NCBI GenBank assembly: GCA_033344915.1
Contig: JAWPML010000001.1
Coordinates: 3,738,263-3,802,262 of the forward strand
Length of the DNA stretch: 64,000 bases
Reading direction: 5' to 3'
From: Acidimicrobiales bacterium
Lineage (GTDB): Bacteria; Actinomycetota; Acidimicrobiia; Acidimicrobiales; Aldehydirespiratoraceae
The stretch's first letter is position 1. The number at the start of each line of letters is the position of its first letter. Under the pieces are notes generated by a model. It saw nothing but the letters and a program-made list of their open reading frames with translations, was not told the origin of the DNA and did not search any database. Shown here piece by piece: positions 25,274-33,549 of the stretch. Made by a program: the position numbers and the translations under genes.

Positions 25274-25757
25274 TGGGTGGGGCGTCCGTCTGGCGGTGTT
25301 CGACGAGTTCGTCGATGACGAAGGCGATGCAGCCGCAGACGACGAAGATGTCGGCGATGTTGAACACGGCGTACCAGCTGACGTCGATGAAGTCGATCAC
25401 CTTGCCGGAGAGGAAACCGTCGTCGGCTCGGAAGATGCGGTCGAGCAGGTTGCCGATCGCGCCGCCGAGGATGATCGCGTAGAGGGTCATGCGACGGGTC
25501 CGGGTCTCCCGCACGATCTGCCAGGCGAGGAAGGCGCACAACGCGATGACCACCAGGCCGACGATGTTGCCGCTCCCGCTGCCCGTGCTGAACGAGAACC
25601 CGGAGTTGTAGGCGAGATCGAATTCGAGGCTCGGCAGCACGTCGACGGTGCGGTTGCCGCTGAGGCGATTCAGCGCCCACTCCTTCGTCACCTGGTCCAG
25701 ACCGACGGCACCGAGGACGATCAGGGCTGCGTAGGTGAGTCGCCGGCCACGAGACAT
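25269..25757 (-). CDS. lspA: Lipoprotein signal peptidase (signal peptidase II)
   Basis: A 162-residue four-helix membrane aspartyl protease that removes signal peptides from prolipoproteins. The catalytic aspartates are in GGAIGNLLDRI (Asp106) and FNIADIFV (Asp136), and LDQVTKEWALNRL opens the family pattern. The ATG at 25757 is chosen; an upstream in-frame ATG at 25796 would add 13 uncharacteristic residues. It would process the many lipoproteins in this window. Its stop codon is within palindromic element R3. Confidence 0.95.
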   Translation of the reverse strand: MSRGRRLTYAALIVLGAVGLDQVTKEWALNRLSGNRTVDVLPSLEFDLAYNSGFSFSTGSGSGNIVGLVVIALCAFLAWQIVRETRTRRMTLYAIILGGAIGNLLDRIFRADDGFLSGKVIDFIDVSWYAVFNIADIFVVCGCIAFVIDELVEHRQTDAPPS

Positions 25758-25816
25758 GGCGGTCACGGTACCGGCAGCCTCGGAATGCGCGAGCATGTCG
25801 CGGCGTTGGGAGGCAT

Positions 25817-26374
25817 GTGCCCGACCTGACGATCGCCGCGGTCATCGGCAGCCTCAAGGCCGCCTCCGTGAACCGAGCGGTGTTCGAGGCAGCCGGCGAG
25901 CTGATGCCCCACGGGGTGGAACTCGTGGAGGCGCCGATCGCGGCGGTGCCACTCTTCAACGAGGACGTCGAGGCCGTCGGCGATCCCGCGCCGGTCGTCG
26001 CCCTGAAGGACAGTGTCGCCGCGGCGGACGGCTTGATCATCTTCACCCCCGAGTACAACGGCTCGATGCCGGGCGTGACGAAGAACGCCGTCGACTGGCT
26101 CTCCCGCCCGTTCCTCACCGGGCCGATCGCCGGCACGCCCGTCGGCCTGGTCGCGGCCACCCCGGGACGTCGGGCGGGCGTCGGCGTCCGCGAGCACCTC
26201 GCGCTGACGGTCGCCATGACCGGCGGCTCGGTCCACGAGGAGACGCACGGCGTGGGCGGCATCCACGGATTGCTCACCGACGGCGCGCTGACGGACGAGG
26301 AGGCACGCACCGCGCTGCGCACGTGGATCAAGGGCTTCGTCGCCTTCGTCCACCGCCAGCCCGTCGAAGGTTGA
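25817..26374 (+). CDS. NADPH-dependent FMN reductase family protein
   Basis: A 185-residue flavodoxin-like reductase: AAVIGSLKAASVNRAVFEAA is the FMN-phosphate loop and LIIFTPEYNGSMPGVTKNAV with DWLSRP is the flavin-binding PEYNxxxPG motif. It reduces FMN, quinones or azo compounds with NAD(P)H. The start is GTG at 25817, closely preceded by GGGAGG. It is divergent from lspA and ends before the tRNA-Ser terminator hairpin. Confidence 0.93.
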   Translation: MPDLTIAAVIGSLKAASVNRAVFEAAGELMPHGVELVEAPIAAVPLFNEDVEAVGDPAPVVALKDSVAAADGLIIFTPEYNGSMPGVTKNAVDWLSRPFLTGPIAGTPVGLVAATPGRRAGVGVREHLALTVAMTGGSVHEETHGVGGIHGLLTDGALTDEEARTALRTWIKGFVAFVHRQPVEG

Positions 26375-26390
26375 CGGCCCCGGACGCGAC

Positions 26391-26416
26391 GAGCCCCGGC
26401 TCGCAGGCCGGGGCTC
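26391..26416 (-). terminator. Hairpin downstream of tRNA-Ser(GGA)
   Basis: GAGCCCCGGC (26391-26400) and GCCGGGGCTC (26407-26416) form a perfect 10-bp stem with a six-base loop. There is no T run on either side, so it would be a U-less terminator for the convergent tRNA and FMN-reductase transcripts. Confidence 0.5.
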
Positions 26417-26423
26417 GATCGGA

Positions 26424-26511
26424 TGGCGGAGGGTGTGGGATTTGAACCCACGGAGGCTTGCACCTCACACGCTTTCCAAGCGTGCCCATTCGGCCGCTCT
26501 GGCAACCCTCC
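26424..26511 (-). tRNA. serW: tRNA-Ser (anticodon GGA)
   Basis: The minus strand gives a class II tRNA with acceptor GGAGGGT paired with ACCCTCC, a long variable arm and encoded CCA (26426-26424) after G73. The anticodon loop is TTGGAAA within stem CACGC/GCGTG, so the anticodon is GGA, reading UCC and UCU. The T arm reads GTGGGTTCAAATCCCAC. The position just before ffs and dnaX is the common bacterial arrangement. The symbol is conventional only. Confidence 0.95.
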
Positions 26512-26601
26512 CGGACCCGCCGGAGCGGGCATGTGTGTGGTCCCCGCGGTGCGGGTTCCAGGGCGAAAGGGTAGCGTGAAACCTGCAACGCCCGTTTCGG
26601 G

Positions 26602-26711
26602 GTGTGGCGGTCGGGTCCTGTGCAACAGGCGCCTGTGAACCGAGTCAGGGCCGGAAGGCAGCAGCTCTCAGCGGAGCCGCTTGTGTGCCGCAGATCGCCT
26701 GGCCGCCACTC
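26602..26711 (+). ncRNA. ffs: Signal recognition particle RNA (4.5S-type)
   Basis: The segment contains the SRP RNA apical motif GTCAGGGCCGGAAGGCAGCA (from about 26644), with the GGAA tetraloop and the internal-loop bases bound by Ffh. The ends pair GTGGCGG (26604-26610) with CCGCCAC (26703-26709), giving the short bacterial form of about 110 nt. It lies directly before dnaX, as in many Gram-positives. A 13-bp inverted repeat at 26586-26598 and 26715-26727 extends the terminal stem, probably in the precursor. TAGCGT (26572-26577) is a plausible -10 box. Confidence 0.93.
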
Positions 26712-26753
26712 CCGGAAACGGGCGTTGTCGCGTGTCGCTAGAGTCGGACGGAC

Positions 26754-28721
26754 ATGGCCTACCAGTCGCTCTATCGCAGGTACCGTCCGCAGAAGTTCTC
26801 GGAGATCCGCGGCCAGCATCATGTCGTGAGCGCGCTCCAGAACGCGGTCGCGAAGGGCGAGGTCGGCCACGCCTATCTGCTGCACGGACCGCGGGGCACG
26901 GGCAAGACCACCTCGGCCCGCGTGCTCGCGAAGGCGTTGAACTGCACCAACCTCGGCGACGATTCCGAGCCGTGCGGCGAGTGCGAGAGCTGTGTCGCGA
27001 TCGAGGAGGGACGCTCGTTCGATCTGCACGAGCTCGACGCGGCGTCGAACAACGGTGTCGAGGACATGCGTGACCTGTTGGCGAAGGTCAACCTCGGCAC
27101 GCCGGGCAACGCGAAGGTCTACATCCTCGACGAGGTCCACATGCTCACGCGGGGCGCGGAGAACGCCCTGCTGAAGACGCTCGAGGAGCCACCGGACCAC
27201 GTGATCTGGGTGCTGGCGACGACCGAGCCGCACAAGGTCGTGCAGACGATCCGCAGTCGCTGCCAGGTGTTCGAGCTGAGCCTGCTCGGGGCCGACGAGC
27301 TCACGGACCACGTCCGCTCTGTGATCGACGATGCCGGGCTCGATGTGGACGAGGCCGCGATCGACTATGTCGTGTCGGTGGGCGGCGGCTCGGTGCGCGA
27401 CACCTTGAGCGCACTCGATCGGGTCGTCGCGGCCGGCGGTGTCGTGGAGATCGACGAGTCCACGGATCTCCTGCTCTCGTCGCTCGCGGACCGCGACGCG
27501 ACGATCGCGCTGGCCTCGGTCGGCGATGCGATGGGTCGGGGCAAGGATCCCCGCACGATCGGTGAGGCGATCCTCGCCGGCCTGCGCGACGCTTTCCTCA
27601 CCGCGATGGGTTCGCCGCCACCCCGGCTCACGCCGAGCGAGACCCTGCGGGCGGAGGAGATCGCCGGACGGATGTCGCCCGCTGCGATGACGCGGGCCCT
27701 CGAGGTCATCGGCACAGCCCTCGTCGACATGCGTGCCGCGCCGGACCCGCGTGTCGACCTCGAGGTCGCCCTGGTCCGCCTCTGTCGCGCCGACGCGGAC
27801 CGCTCGGTCGACTCACTCGTCGAACGCGTCGACCAGCTCGAAGCGCGCCTCGCCGGCGGCCCCGCCCCCGCTCCTGCACAGACCCCGCCCCCCGCGCCCG
27901 CTCCGACCCCTGCGCCGGCCCCAGCGGCCGAACCGCGACCGGCACCCGTCGCCGCCGCGCCGGAACCCGAGGCCGCGCCCGAACCCGAACCCGAGCCGGC
28001 CCCGGCGAGCTCCACCGATGCGCTGCCGCCCCCGCCGTCCGTCGCGTCGAACGAACCCGACGAGCCGGAGGCGGACAAGTCGACGGGTCCCGCAGCGGCG
28101 GCGCGGGCGGCGCTCGCCGCGAAGATCGGACGGGCGGCGCCGGCGATCGAGTCGGTCACCGACCCGGATCCGCCGGCCGCACCCCCGCCGCCTCCCGTTG
28201 CCGCGGTCCCCGATCCGGTCGCCTCGCCCGAGTCGGCCGCGGAGTCCGCGGCCGAGGCGTTGCTCGCCCTACGCCCCGAGTCGCCGCGTGAGGTCGTGCA
28301 GTTGGCCGGTGAGCATCTGGGCATCGACAAGGACGTCGTGGTGGCCGCGGCCAACGAGCTGCTCGGCCCGGCCGACGGGCCGCGGTCGGCCGGTGAACTG
28401 GCCGGGCTCTGGCACGCCCTCGTCGGCCAGTACGCCGGCCCGGACGCGGCCGACGAGCCCCCGGCCGACGAGCCCGTGGCGCCGCCACCCGCACCGCTGG
28501 CCGCCGTGCCCGACCCGGAACCCGAGCCGGAGCCGCAGCCGGAGCCGCCGAGCGCGCCGGACGATCCGTTCGCCGATGCCGCGCCGCCGGTGTCCGACGA
28601 GGACATCGACCTCCACGATCTGGTCGATGCGCCGGCCCACACCGAACAGATCATCGAGAAGGTGACCGAGGCGTTCCCCGGTGCCGAACTCCACGTCCCC
28701 GAGGAGCCCCCGAATGAGTGA
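26754..28721 (+). CDS. dnaX: DNA polymerase III subunit gamma/tau
   Basis: A 655-residue clamp-loader ATPase. Walker A is GPRGTGKT (45-52), the zinc module Cys64, 74, 77, 80 lies in CTNLGDDSEPCGECESC, Walker B/DEAD-like is DEVHM (126-130) and the arginine finger SRC lies in TIRSRCQVFE. The C-terminal half is a Pro/Ala/Glu-rich linker (about 365-480) followed by two short conserved blocks, the tau extension that would contact DnaB and the polymerase. No poly-A or similar slippery site for a programmed frameshift is evident, so only tau is expected. TAGAGT at 26739-26744 may be a -10, 9 bases before ATG. First gene of dnaX-ybaB-recR. Confidence 0.97.
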   Translation: MAYQSLYRRYRPQKFSEIRGQHHVVSALQNAVAKGEVGHAYLLHGPRGTGKTTSARVLAKALNCTNLGDDSEPCGECESCVAIEEGRSFDLHELDAASNNGVEDMRDLLAKVNLGTPGNAKVYILDEVHMLTRGAENALLKTLEEPPDHVIWVLATTEPHKVVQTIRSRCQVFELSLLGADELTDHVRSVIDDAGLDVDEAAIDYVVSVGGGSVRDTLSALDRVVAAGGVVEIDESTDLLLSSLADRDATIALASVGDAMGRGKDPRTIGEAILAGLRDAFLTAMGSPPPRLTPSETLRAEEIAGRMSPAAMTRALEVIGTALVDMRAAPDPRVDLEVALVRLCRADADRSVDSLVERVDQLEARLAGGPAPAPAQTPPPAPAPTPAPAPAAEPRPAPVAAAPEPEAAPEPEPEPAPASSTDALPPPPSVASNEPDEPEADKSTGPAAAARAALAAKIGRAAPAIESVTDPDPPAAPPPPPVAAVPDPVASPESAAESAAEALLALRPESPREVVQLAGEHLGIDKDVVVAAANELLGPADGPRSAGELAGLWHALVGQYAGPDAADEPPADEPVAPPPAPLAAVPDPEPEPEPQPEPPSAPDDPFADAAPPVSDEDIDLHDLVDAPAHTEQIIEKVTEAFPGAELHVPEEPPNE

Positions 28722-29085
28722 CACACCCGACGACGCGAACCCGTTCGGCGGCACCGGCATGCCCGATCTCGGCGGTCTGCTCGAGTCGGCCCAGCAGATG
28801 ATGGCGAACGCTCAGGCGGCCGCGTCCGAGATCGTGGAGGGCGCCGCCGGCGGGGGCCTCGTGAAGGTCGAGGTCGACGGCCACTTCGCGTTTCACTCGG
28901 TGACCATCGATCCGTCGGCGATCGATCCCGATGACCCCCAGCTCCTCGAGGACCTCGTCCTCGCCGCGCTGCGCGACGCGGCGGCGAAGCTCCAGGCCGG
29001 TCAGTCCGGCGCGATGGGCGGCATGGACCTCGGCGGTCTCGACCTGGGCGGCCTCGGTGGCCTGCTCGGCGGCGGAGATCAGTGA
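28714..29085 (+). CDS. ybaB: YbaB/EbfC family nucleoid-associated protein
   Basis: A 123-residue YbaB protein: [40 protein letters not shown] and [20 protein letters not shown] are the family blocks. The N-terminal 20 residues ([10 protein letters not shown]) and the C-terminal glycine-leucine tail ([15 protein letters not shown]) are unusual additions. It overlaps dnaX by 8 bases and recR by 4, the conserved bacterial order. It binds DNA as a dimer, probably assisting replication or recombination. Confidence 0.95.
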   Translation: MSDTPDDANPFGGTGMPDLGGLLESAQQMMANAQAAASEIVEGAAGGGLVKVEVDGHFAFHSVTIDPSAIDPDDPQLLEDLVLAALRDAAAKLQAGQSGAMGGMDLGGLDLGGLGGLLGGGDQ

Positions 29086-29696
29086 GCTACTCCGCAACGG
29101 TCCAGGAGCTCATCGACCAACTCGGACGACTTCCCGGCATCGGACCGAAGTCGGCCCAGCGGGTCGCGTTCTACCTCCTGAAGGCCCCGCCGGAGGAGGC
29201 GATGCGCCTCAGCCGGGCGATCACGGAGGCGAAGGAGCGGGTGTCGTTCTGCGCCCGGTGCTTCAACCTCTCCGAAGGCGGTGACGAGTGTGCCATCTGT
29301 CGCGACCCGCGCCGCGAGGAGCGCCTCGTGTGTGTCGTGGAGGACAGCCAGGACATCGTGGCCGTCGAGCGGACCCAGGAGTTCCGCGGTCGGTACCACG
29401 TGCTCCAGGGCGCCTTCAGTCCGATCGACGGTGTCGGTGTCGAACAGCTCCGCGTGAAGGAGCTGATGACCCGCGTCGGCGAGGAGGACATCGAGGAGGT
29501 GATCGTGGCCACGAACCCGAACCTCGAGGGTGAGGCCACGGCGGCGCTGCTCGTGAAGTACCTCAAGCCGATGGGCGTGCGCGTCACCCGGATCGCCAGC
29601 GGGCTCCCGGTAGGCGGCGATCTCGAATACGCCGACGAGCTGACCCTCGGACGGGCGCTCGAGGGCCGGCAGGTCCTCGACGAGGGCGCCGGCTGA
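29082..29696 (+). CDS. recR: Recombination mediator RecR
   Basis: A 204-residue RecR: an N-terminal helix-hairpin-helix ([20 protein letters not shown]), the zinc finger Cys57, 60, 70, 73 (CARC and CAIC), and a TOPRIM domain with [17 protein letters not shown] and [15 protein letters not shown]. It loads RecA at gaps with RecO and RecF. Its GTG start overlaps the ybaB stop by 4 bases. Confidence 0.97.
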   Translation: MSYSATVQELIDQLGRLPGIGPKSAQRVAFYLLKAPPEEAMRLSRAITEAKERVSFCARCFNLSEGGDECAICRDPRREERLVCVVEDSQDIVAVERTQEFRGRYHVLQGAFSPIDGVGVEQLRVKELMTRVGEEDIEEVIVATNPNLEGEATAALLVKYLKPMGVRVTRIASGLPVGGDLEYADELTLGRALEGRQVLDEGAG

Positions 29697-29721
29697 GCGG
29701 GCGAGCCGGGGATCGGGGGAT

Positions 29722-29750
29722 CGGAAAACGCACGAGGCGCCGTCTCGTGC
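29722..29750 (-). terminator. Intrinsic terminator on the minus strand after recR
   Basis: On the minus strand GCACGAG (29750-29744) and CTCGTGC (29736-29730) form a perfect 7-bp stem with loop ACGGCGC, followed by GTTTTCC. This is the best intrinsic terminator in the region and points leftward, toward the recR 3' end. Confidence 0.65.
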
Positions 29751-29875
29751 CTGCCGGGCGCGGGCGGTATGGATTGACCGGCAGATCCGAGACGACGCCT
29801 CGTGGTAGTCCACGTTGGTCGGGGGGAGGAAGGGGATTGGGTTGGCAATCCACGAACCGATCCGGCCGCTGTGTT
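29722..29875 (-). ncRNA. Candidate small RNA downstream of recR
   Basis: A strong minus-strand promoter, TTGTCA (29910-29905) with TAATGT (29887-29882) and a 17-base spacer, faces the terminator at 29722, and no convincing gene lies between. The predicted transcript of about 155 nt folds into hairpin GGATTG/CAATCC (29834-29851) and a stem CTGCCGG/CCGGCAG (29751-29784). A segment at 29788-29804 can pair 16 of 17 bases with 29731-29747, which would break the terminator hairpin. This competing fold suggests an attenuator or riboregulator. The stretch to 29988 otherwise holds nothing coding that I can support. Confidence 0.4.
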
Positions 29876-29881
29876 GCGGTT

Positions 29882-29910
29882 ACATTACGATAATGACAGC
29901 CCAATGACAA
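29882..29910 (-). promoter_or_regulatory. Promoter of the candidate small RNA
   Basis: TTGTCA and TAATGT on the minus strand are spaced 17 bases in the only AT-rich stretch of the region. No open reading frame with good codon use begins downstream, so it most likely drives the small RNA. Confidence 0.5.
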
Positions 29911-29988
29911 GCCCTGTTTGAACATTTCTTTTCGTCATGTTCGGGGACGCGTCGAAGCCGGCGGCCCATGCTCGGTTCGGCCGAGGTT

Positions 29989-30603
29989 TCAGGCGGACTT
30001 GCGCCCGGCTTCGTCGTCGTCTTCGGCCCACGCCACGTCGTCGTCCGGGTCCGCGACCGTCAGGGCGAGTTCGGCGGCCTGGTTCACGCCGACACGGGAG
30101 ACCGATGTCTGGATGTCGGCCATCGCGGCCTGGAGCCGGTCGTGGACGTCGCGCTCGGCGGCGAGGAGCCGGTCGAGTCGCTGCTGCGCCTCGTTGATGA
30201 CCTTGGTCGATCGTTGGCGGGCGTCCGCTTCGGCCGCCGAGAGGATCTCCTCCACCTGGGTGTCGGCCCCCTCGACGAGTTCGGCCGCGGCCTTCTCGCC
30301 CTCGGCGACGGTCTTGGCGGCAACGGCGGCGGCGTCCTTCGTGATCCGTTCGGCATCGCTGTCGGCGGCGGCGCGCACCGCGTCAGCGTCCTTGGTCGCC
30401 GACGCGATGAGTTCCTCACCACTCTTCACCGCCTGGTCGAGGACGGCACTCACCGACTCCGACACACTTTTCACGCCGTCGCGCTCGAGCGTGCGGATGC
30501 GTTCCGCGGCCTTGCGCAACAGCTCCCGCACGGCCTCGGGGTCGTAGCCCGTATCGGTGCTGTCGAACTCGGCCCGTTCGAGGTCTTCCGGCGTCAGTTC
30601 CAC
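29989..30603 (-). CDS. DivIVA-like coiled-coil protein
   Basis: A 204-residue protein. The first 40 residues (VELTPEDLERAEFDSTDTGY, DPEAVRELLRKAAERI) resemble a DivIVA/Wag31 N-terminal membrane-curvature domain, followed by a long Ala/Glu/Lys coiled coil (about 50-170) and an acidic tail. Proteins of this type mark poles or septa and recruit wall-synthesis enzymes. The GTG at 30603 is chosen: GATACT lies 8 bases before it as a likely -10, and the frame upstream is Arg-rich without conservation. It is divergent from the epimerase gene. Confidence 0.8.
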   Translation of the reverse strand: MELTPEDLERAEFDSTDTGYDPEAVRELLRKAAERIRTLERDGVKSVSESVSAVLDQAVKSGEELIASATKDADAVRAAADSDAERITKDAAAVAAKTVAEGEKAAAELVEGADTQVEEILSAAEADARQRSTKVINEAQQRLDRLLAAERDVHDRLQAAMADIQTSVSRVGVNQAAELALTVADPDDDVAWAEDDDEAGRKSA

Positions 30604-30706
30604 GCTGTCGAGTATCGCACCACGGCCGACTCGGGTGGTGGCAGACGAACGCGCACCGTGACCCCGCACCGGTTGTCGGACGCCCCACCCCCGGTTCTAC
30701 GATGCG

Positions 30707-31111
30707 ATGGTGCAGCTCACCGAGATCGACCACATCGCCATCGCCGTCCACGACCTCGAGGCCGCGATCGCCTACTACGGCGAAGCCTTCGGCGCGGAGG
30801 TCCACCATCGCGAGATCGTGGACTCCGACGGCGTCGAGGAGGCGTTGATCAAGGTCGCGGACAGCTACATCCAGCTGACCGCCGCCACCCGTGACGACTC
30901 GCCGATCGCCAAGTATCTCGAGAAGCGGGGCGAGGGTCTGCACCACGTGGGCTATCGGGTCGACGACTGCGCGGCCGCGCTCGCCCGGATGGTCGAGGCC
31001 GGCGCCACCCCGATCGACCAGGCCCCCCGGCCGGGATCGCGGGGCACCACCGTCGCCTTCGTCCACCCCAAGGGCAGCTTCGGCACGCTGATCGAGCTCG
31101 TCCAGGAGTAG
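30707..31111 (+). CDS. mce: Methylmalonyl-CoA epimerase
   Basis: A 134-residue VOC enzyme that interconverts (S)- and (R)-methylmalonyl-CoA in propionate metabolism. IDHIAIAVHDLEAAIAYYGE is the family opening, EALIKVADSYIQLTAATRDD and KRGEGLHHVGYRVDDCAAAL carry the metal-ligand Gln/His/Glu set, and HPKGSFGTLIELVQ is the usual ending. It fits with the acyl-CoA carboxylase genes at 43.2 kb, which would make methylmalonyl-CoA. The next gene on the other strand ends 9 bases away. Confidence 0.93.
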   Translation: MVQLTEIDHIAIAVHDLEAAIAYYGEAFGAEVHHREIVDSDGVEEALIKVADSYIQLTAATRDDSPIAKYLEKRGEGLHHVGYRVDDCAAALARMVEAGATPIDQAPRPGSRGTTVAFVHPKGSFGTLIELVQE

Positions 31112-31120
31112 GGCGCCGGG

Positions 31121-33496
31121 TCAGCCCTCGAGGGTGACGGTTCCCTCCGGCGTGATGAGGGTGGCCGTCAATCCCGGCGGGCCGGTGGCCACGTCGATCG
31201 GCACGGCGTACTCCCGCAGCCGCGATCCGATCGCCGGGTCGTCGTGGCGGAGGTCGAGCGACAGCAGCGAGCAGCCCTGCGCCGACGTCGCCGCCGGGGT
31301 GATGCCGGGCCACTCGATCAGGAAGGGCAGGACGCCGTCGCCGTCCGCGGGCGGAACGGTCAGCCGCCACTGGAGGACGGCGCCCTGTGGCGTCGTGCGT
31401 TGCATCGCGAACGCGTCGCCGGGGTCGACACCGCGCGTCCGGGCCCACGCGATCCACACGTCGATCGACGCGACGCCGGCGGCCCAGGTGACGAGCCGAG
31501 GCTGGTCGAGGTCGTCGATACCGAACGGGCGGGACGCCGGCGGCTCGGGCTGGCCCGCATCGGGTCCGACGACCTCGAGGTAGGTGGACCCGCCGAGGGC
31601 GAGCAGGACATTGCGTGAGCCCATCCCGTCGTGGCGCCCCCCGTCGGTCGGCTCGACCCCCCAGGTCTGACGGATCTCGGCCAGCGTCGCGTCGAGGTCG
31701 GGTGTCGCGTAGACGAGATGGTCGATCGTCGCCTCGAGTCGCGCCGCCCGGTTCACGACGGGCTCCTTCGGCCGCCCACCCAGATCGACGGCGACCAGAC
31801 CGCGCGCCTCCGCCAGGGGGTCGGCCCGATCGATCTTGGCGTTGCGGCCGTCGATCAGTTGCAGGTGGCCCCGCACCCCGGCCTTCGGGCGGGCGATCCG
31901 ATCCGGGAAGCCGGTGGCGAGCACCGCCCCCATCGCGTTCGGGTCGAGCGCGTCCGGATCGATGTCGGTCGTCGCGATGCCCTGGCGCCGGGCGAGATCC
32001 GCGGCGCGGTCGCGTACCTGACGCAGTGCCCGCCCGTCGGCCGCCGGGTGGTGACGGTCGCGGTCGAGGACGAGGGCCAACCGCTCGTGCAGGTCGACGG
32101 GGAGTTCGGTCGGGCGGCCCCGGAGCACGTCGCGGTCCTCGAGCAGGGCCGTCAACAGGCAGGCGAGCCACGGATCGCGGGACTCCACCACCATGCGGGC
32201 GAGACGGGGATGGGCGGGCACCCGGGCCATCCAGAGGCCGCGCTCGGTCGGGGTGCCGTCGTCGTCGAGCGCGCCGAGCCGCTGGAGCAGAGCCACCCCG
32301 TCGGCCCACGCCTGCTCGCCGGGAGGATCGAGGAAGGGCACCTCCGCCGGGTCGGTGATGCCGCGCTGGGCGAGATCCAGGACGAGATCGGACAGCTCCA
32401 CCTCCGCGATCGCCGGGGGAAGGAACGGCGGTCGGGCCGCGTGCTCCATCTTCGACCAGAGCCGGAAGGCGATGCCGGGGCCCGTCCGCCCGGCCCGTCC
32501 GGCCCGCTGGTCCGCCGAGGCGCGCGACGTGGACACCGTGTGCAGCGCGGTCATGCCGGTGCCGGAGTCGTGGCGGGGGACGCGGGCGAGTCCGCTGTCG
32601 ACGACCGAGCCGATCCCCTCCACCGTCAGGCTCGTCTCCGCCAGGTCGGTGGCCAGGACGATGCGCCGGTTCGCCCGCGGAAAAAGGGCGGCGTCCTGTT
32701 CGGCCGCGGGCAGCGAGCCGTGGAGCGGGAGAACGGCCGGACCGTCGGGCCCGAGCACGTTGTGCAGCTCGCGTTCGGCGCCGCGGATCTCGCCGACGCC
32801 GGGCAGGAACACGAGCACATCGTCGTGGCCCCGTAGCGCCTCCTGCACGACGGACACGACCGCGGGAACGATCGGCGCCCGCCGTTTGCGCGGCCGCCAC
32901 CGCACCTCGATCGGGTGGGTCCGCCCGCCGGAGGTGATGATCGGCGCGGGCCCCGCGTCGCCGCCGAGCAACGCGGCGACGGCGGCACCGTCGAGCGTCG
33001 CGGACATGACGAGCAGCCGGGCGCGCAGTCCGTGGTGGAGCCGTGAGTGCAGAGCGAGCGCCAGCCCGGTGTCGCCAGGGAGCGAGCGTTCGTGGAACTC
33101 GTCGAACACGACGAGGCCGACGCCGTGCAGGGTCGCGTCGTTCACCAACCGCGCGGTGAGGACGCCCTCGGTCACCACCTCGATGCGGGTGGTCGGGCCG
33201 ACCCGTCGGTCGTCCCTGGTCACCCAGCCGACCGTCTGGCCCGGCTCCTCACCGAGCATCGCCGCCATGCGCCGGGCGGCCGCCCGGGCCGCGACGCGGC
33301 GGGGTTCGAGCAGGACGATCCGGTCGGTCCCGAGCCACGGCTCGTCGAGCAGGCGGAGCGGGACGAGCGTGGTCTTGCCGGCACCCGGCTCGGCCTGGAG
33401 GACGGCATGGCCCGCGCCGGCCAGTGCGTCGCGGAGCTCGGGAACGACCTCTTCGACCGGCAGGTCGGTGGTGGGAAGCGGCATCGGCTGCATCAT
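31121..33496 (-). CDS. HrpB-like ATP-dependent helicase fused to a VOC (glyoxalase-3-like) domain
   Basis: A 791-residue fusion. Residues 1 to about 580 are a DExH helicase of the HrpB type: Walker A AEPGAGKTT (35-43), DEFH (132-135), SAT (165-167), the ATDLAETSLTVEG segment with SADQRAGRAGR, then the helical bundle and OB-like part ending FPDRIARPKAGVRGHL. The usual HrpB C-terminal domain is absent. From about residue 589 (IDHLVYATPDLDATLAEI) to the end it is a glyoxalase-3-like VOC domain with LLALGGSTYLEVVGPD. The join is in frame with no stop. A GTG at 31756 could give the VOC domain alone. I take this as a genuine fusion of two neighbouring genes; a sequencing deletion is the alternative. 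Confidence 0.85.
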   Translation of the reverse strand: MMQPMPLPTTDLPVEEVVPELRDALAGAGHAVLQAEPGAGKTTLVPLRLLDEPWLGTDRIVLLEPRRVAARAAARRMAAMLGEEPGQTVGWVTRDDRRVGPTTRIEVVTEGVLTARLVNDATLHGVGLVVFDEFHERSLPGDTGLALALHSRLHHGLRARLLVMSATLDGAAVAALLGGDAGPAPIITSGGRTHPIEVRWRPRKRRAPIVPAVVSVVQEALRGHDDVLVFLPGVGEIRGAERELHNVLGPDGPAVLPLHGSLPAAEQDAALFPRANRRIVLATDLAETSLTVEGIGSVVDSGLARVPRHDSGTGMTALHTVSTSRASADQRAGRAGRTGPGIAFRLWSKMEHAARPPFLPPAIAEVELSDLVLDLAQRGITDPAEVPFLDPPGEQAWADGVALLQRLGALDDDGTPTERGLWMARVPAHPRLARMVVESRDPWLACLLTALLEDRDVLRGRPTELPVDLHERLALVLDRDRHHPAADGRALRQVRDRAADLARRQGIATTDIDPDALDPNAMGAVLATGFPDRIARPKAGVRGHLQLIDGRNAKIDRADPLAEARGLVAVDLGGRPKEPVVNRAARLEATIDHLVYATPDLDATLAEIRQTWGVEPTDGGRHDGMGSRNVLLALGGSTYLEVVGPDAGQPEPPASRPFGIDDLDQPRLVTWAAGVASIDVWIAWARTRGVDPGDAFAMQRTTPQGAVLQWRLTVPPADGDGVLPFLIEWPGITPAATSAQGCSLLSLDLRHDDPAIGSRLREYAVPIDVATGPPGLTATLITPEGTVTLEG

Positions 33497-33549
33497 GCCG
33501 CGTGAGCGCGGCGGGTGTGCGAGGCTCCGGCGATGGAGGATGTCCCCGC

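Noticed and set aside
27890-28030. Pro/Ala repeat tract in dnaX as a tandem DNA repeat
   Set aside because: The codons vary and the period is irregular; it is low-complexity protein linker rather than a DNA repeat array.
27840-28260. Possible programmed frameshift in dnaX giving a gamma subunit
   Set aside because: There is no run of A or similar slippery heptamer followed by a clear pseudoknot in the Pro/Ala-rich linker.
31754-31756. Treating the VOC part of the helicase fusion as a separate gene starting at GTG 31756
   Set aside because: The frame is continuous with the helicase and there is no ribosome-binding site I can defend; kept as a possibility inside the fusion entry.
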